Assembly: GCA_902782895.1 (NCBI GenBank)
Contig: CACZPA010000043.1
Span: 1-9,288, forward strand
Direction: 5' to 3'
Length of the DNA stretch: 9,288 bases
DNA from: an uncultured Eubacteriales bacterium
GTDB taxonomy: Bacteria > Bacillota > Clostridia > Lachnospirales > Bianqueaceae
Part shown: positions 7,237-9,288 of the stretch, one piece after another
Layout of the letters: every line of letters starts with the position of its first letter
Numbering within the stretch: position 1 is the stretch's first letter
Program-made: the position numbers and the translations under genes
The notes under the pieces: model-generated
Told to the model about the DNA's origin: nothing
Seen by the model: the letters and a program-made list of their open reading frames with translations, nothing else
Databases searched by the model: none

Positions 7237-7241
7237 GGAGG
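7235..7241 (+). promoter_or_regulatory. Ribosome binding site deciding the OppD-type ATPase start
   Basis: AAGGAGG overlaps the TAA stop of the permease gene and lies 9 nt before ATG at 7251. An in-frame GTG at 7245 would leave only 3 nt of spacing, so ATG 7251 is preferred. Confidence 0.75.
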
Positions 7242-7250
7242 AATGTGAGA

Positions 7251-8264
7251 ATGCATCTGCTTGAAGTCAACGATCTGCATACCTTCTTTACGACGAAAAA
7301 AGGAATCGTCAAGGCCGTTAACGGAGTATCCTATACGCTGGACGCCGGTAAGACCATCGGTATCGTAGGAGAGTCCGGTTCCGGTAAATCCGTCTCCGCC
7401 ATGAGCATTCTGCAGCTTCTGGACGGCAACGGCTATATCGACAGCGGTGAGATCCTGCTGGAAGGCAAGGACCTGACCAAATTCACCGAGAAACAGATGT
7501 ATCATATCCGCGGCAATGAGATCTCCGTTATTTTCCAGGAGCCCATGACGAGCCTGAATCCGGTCTTCTCTGTAGATCGTCAGCTCTCCGAGCCGTTTAT
7601 GATCCATCAGGGCATGAACAAGGAAGAGGCTCACAGACAGGCTCTGAAGATGCTGTATGACGTACAGATCCCGAACCCCGAGGTCGTTATCAAACAGTAT
7701 CCACATCAGCTTTCCGGCGGAATGCGTCAGCGTGTCATGATCGCGATGGCGCTGGCCTGCAAGCCCAAGATCCTGATCGCTGACGAGCCGACAACGGCTC
7801 TTGACGTTACGATCCAGGCGCAGATCCTGAAGCTCATGAACGATCTGAAGCGTACGACCGGTACGGCCATCATCTTCATCACCCATGACCTTGGCGTTAT
7901 CAACGAGATGGCGGATGATGTCGCGGTCATGTACTGCGGACAGGTCGTCGAGCAGGCCCCGGCCTCGGTTATCTTCCAGGCATGCGAGAACTCTCATCCG
8001 TACACGGAGGGTCTGATGCTCTCGATCCCGCGTCTTGAGATCGAGCATGACAGGCTTGAACCCATCCCTGGCGTAGTACCGCATCCGCTGGCGCTGCCTA
8101 AGGGTTGCAAGTTCGGACCGCGCTGCAAGTACTGCACCAAGAAGTGCATGGAAGAAGAGCCGCAGCTTGTCAATATCAATGAAAATCAGAAAGTCCGGTG
8201 TTTTTATCCCAATAAGGAGGAACGCAACAGTGCCGACCACAAAAAAATTACTGTCCATCACTAA
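7251..8264 (+). CDS. OppD/DppD-family ABC importer ATP-binding subunit
   Basis: 337 aa, normal length. Motifs in order are: Walker A GESGSGKS (40-47, K46), Q-loop FQEPMTSLNP (95-104, Q96), ABC signature LSGGMRQ (154-160), Walker B ILIADEP (174-180, catalytic E179), D-loop ALD (183-185) and switch histidine H212 in ITHDLG. All catalytic residues are present. The C-terminal oligopeptide-transporter region (about 260-320) has cysteines C286, C292, C299 and C317 in the usual CxFxPRC arrangement, which binds a 4Fe-4S cluster in studied DppD proteins; C295 is extra. The subunit sits on the cytoplasmic face and pairs with the OppF-type ATPase encoded next, whose gene starts 35 nt inside this one. 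That overlap suggests translational coupling and equal stoichiometry. Confidence 0.96.
   Translation: MHLLEVNDLHTFFTTKKGIVKAVNGVSYTLDAGKTIGIVGESGSGKSVSAMSILQLLDGNGYIDSGEILLEGKDLTKFTEKQMYHIRGNEISVIFQEPMTSLNPVFSVDRQLSEPFMIHQGMNKEEAHRQALKMLYDVQIPNPEVVIKQYPHQLSGGMRQRVMIAMALACKPKILIADEPTTALDVTIQAQILKLMNDLKRTTGTAIIFITHDLGVINEMADDVAVMYCGQVVEQAPASVIFQACENSHPYTEGLMLSIPRLEIEHDRLEPIPGVVPHPLALPKGCKFGPRCKYCTKKCMEEEPQLVNINENQKVRCFYPNKEERNSADHKKITVHH
8214..8220 (+). promoter_or_regulatory. Ribosome binding site for the GTG-initiated OppF-type ATPase gene
   Basis: AAGGAGG lies inside the end of the upstream ATPase gene, 9 nt before GTG at 8230. It is the only strong site near the start of the OppF-type reading frame, so GTG is the chosen start codon. 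Confidence 0.75.
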
Positions 8265-9288
8265 TCTGAAAAAATACTTCCCGGTCGCCAAGTCCTCCAT
8301 TTTCCAGAAGACGAAGCTGTATGTCCGCGCTAACGAGGACATTTCGCTGGATATTTACGAGGGTGAGACGCTGGGTATCGTAGGCGAGTCCGGATGTGGC
8401 AAGTCCACACTCGGACGTGTGCTCCTGCAGCTGTATACGCAGACCGCCGGCTGCACCCTGTACTACGGTAAGACCCTTGAAGAAGTAACCCCGCAGTATG
8501 TGCATGACACCATTGTGCATGACGAGAAGTACCGCAAGAAGCTGCAGAAGGCCCACGCTCACGCTGAGGCCATGCAGAAGAAGGTAGACGAAGCCGGCGG
8601 CGAAGACAAGGCCGATTTCTATACCCTGCAGGACGCTAATATCGCTCGCTGCGAAGAGGAGACCGCGCTCAGTAATATCGTTAAGATCCTGGGCGGTTTC
8701 TATCCGAAGAGGGACAAAGAGGGTATGGAGCTGCTGCTCAAGCAGTACGAGGCCCAGAAGCGCCGCAATGTGGTCAAGGGCGAATATGACCTGGAGGCGA
8801 TCCTTGTCAGCCATCTGGAGGACGAGGCGGCCGATGCCGCGGATTCCAAGAAGAATTCTCTGCAGAATAAGCTGAACTCCGCCCAGGCTAAGCTCGCCGA
8901 TATCCAGAAGAATCTCGATAAGCATAATCAGGAAGTCGACGAGATCACGCAGAAGCTGGACGCTGTCCGTGCGAAGTACGCTGATGACGAAGAGTTCCGG
9001 AAGTATGACGCCATGCGGGATAACGGCATTGACCTGGCCCGTCTCAACTACCGTGAGATGCGTGTCCTGCGTAAGGATCTGCAGATCATTTTCCAGGATC
9101 CGTATTCCAGTCTGAATCCGCGTTTCACCGTCGGACAGATTATTGAAGAAGGACTGACCACGCATAATTTCTTCCGTCACGGATCCAAGAAGATGCGTGA
9201 GTACATCGTGGATACGATGGAGAAGTGCGGACTGCAGGAGTACATGCTGCACCGTTATCCCCACCAGTTCTCCGGCGGACAGAGACAG
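8230..9288 (+). CDS. OppF/DppF-family ABC importer ATP-binding subunit with a large insert, cut by window edge
   Basis: 353 codons are visible from GTG at 8230; the frame is open to the edge, which falls directly after the signature motif. Walker A is GESGCGKST (52-60, K58), the Q-loop is IIFQDPYSSLNP (286-297, Q289) and the signature is FSGGQRQ (347-353). Walker B, the D-loop, the switch histidine and the C-terminal region are beyond the window. Walker A to Q-loop measures 231 residues, against 50 in the partner ATPase, because of an insert at about 82-265. After the insert the family pattern resumes normally (GIDLARLNYREMRVLRKDL, 266-284). The IIFQDPYSSLNPR wording is typical of OppF rather than OppD. 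The gene overlaps the upstream ATPase gene by 35 nt. No motif is disrupted, so the protein is probably functional. Confidence 0.94.
   Translation, partial: MPTTKKLLSITNLKKYFPVAKSSIFQKTKLYVRANEDISLDIYEGETLGIVGESGCGKSTLGRVLLQLYTQTAGCTLYYGKTLEEVTPQYVHDTIVHDEKYRKKLQKAHAHAEAMQKKVDEAGGEDKADFYTLQDANIARCEEETALSNIVKILGGFYPKRDKEGMELLLKQYEAQKRRNVVKGEYDLEAILVSHLEDEAADAADSKKNSLQNKLNSAQAKLADIQKNLDKHNQEVDEITQKLDAVRAKYADDEEFRKYDAMRDNGIDLARLNYREMRVLRKDLQIIFQDPYSSLNPRFTVGQIIEEGLTTHNFFRHGSKKMREYIVDTMEKCGLQEYMLHRYPHQFSGGQRQ
8473..9024 (+). other. About 180-residue charged, coiled-coil-like insert within the OppF-type ATPase
   Basis: Residues about 82-265 have no counterpart in normal OppF proteins. They are rich in Lys, Glu, Gln, Ala and Asp with heptad-like hydrophobic spacing, clearest in two helical stretches: about 97-122 (KYRKKLQKAHAHAEAMQKKV and flanks) and about 207-260 (NSLQNKLNSAQAKLADIQKN and after). 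A middle part (about 128-185, including ILGGFYPKRDKEGMELLLKQ) looks more globular. The insert lies in the ABC-beta subdomain between Walker A and the Q-loop and should project into the cytoplasm. I recognise no named domain. Confidence 0.85.

Noticed and set aside
8248..9264. Open frame of 338 codons on the minus strand at the right end
   Set aside because: It is opposite the OppF-type ATPase frame that carries Walker A, Q-loop and signature motifs, and its translation has no motif of its own.
1..9288. tRNA, rRNA, CRISPR array, insertion sequence or attachment site
   Set aside because: None was seen: no tRNA-like cloverleaf, no evenly spaced direct repeats, and no transposase or integrase motifs on either strand.

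Overview
The window reads as a glycan-uptake locus from a low-to-moderate G+C Gram-positive anaerobe, most likely a gut- or rumen-type Clostridia (Lachnospiraceae/Oscillospirales-like). The reasons are strong AAGGAGG ribosome binding sites before every gene, a lipoprotein-type substrate-binding protein with a Ser/Thr/Ala/Glu-rich linker, and Clostridia-like protein sequences. The taxonomic call is inference.

Layout. Positions 1-1487 (minus strand) hold the N-terminal half of a cytoplasmic GH38 alpha-mannosidase of the Ams1/MAN2C1 type, cut by the window edge. A 265-bp divergent intergenic region follows. It has one good vegetative promoter facing each way (-10 boxes TATAAT, both with 17-bp spacers) and a perfect 10-bp-arm palindrome directly upstream of the rightward -35 box. 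From 1753 to the right edge runs a five-gene ABC importer operon of the oligopeptide (Opp/Dpp) class: a substrate-binding lipoprotein, an OppB-type permease, an OppC-type permease, an OppD-type ATPase and an OppF-type ATPase (cut by the right edge). A 15-bp hairpin with a U-rich tail separates the first gene from the second and probably lowers expression of the membrane and ATPase genes relative to the binding protein.

Function. The transporter is of the Opp class, but the divergent alpha-mannosidase without a signal peptide suggests that the imported ligand is a mannose-containing oligosaccharide or glycoconjugate, trimmed after uptake. Opp-class binding proteins are known to carry oligosaccharides in some bacteria, for example mannobiose and cellobiose systems in Thermotoga.

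Most unusual features. The OppC-type permease carries about 300 extra residues forming seven RCC1-like repeats, i.e. a predicted seven-bladed beta-propeller, in the extracellular loop between TM1 and TM2. The OppF-type ATPase carries about 180 extra residues, largely coiled-coil-like, between Walker A and the Q-loop. The same importer is therefore enlarged on both sides of the membrane. The binding protein is also large (765 aa), and its N-terminal extension resembles the segment that usually ends OppA proteins, suggesting a circular permutation or domain relocation. I know of no described system with this combination.
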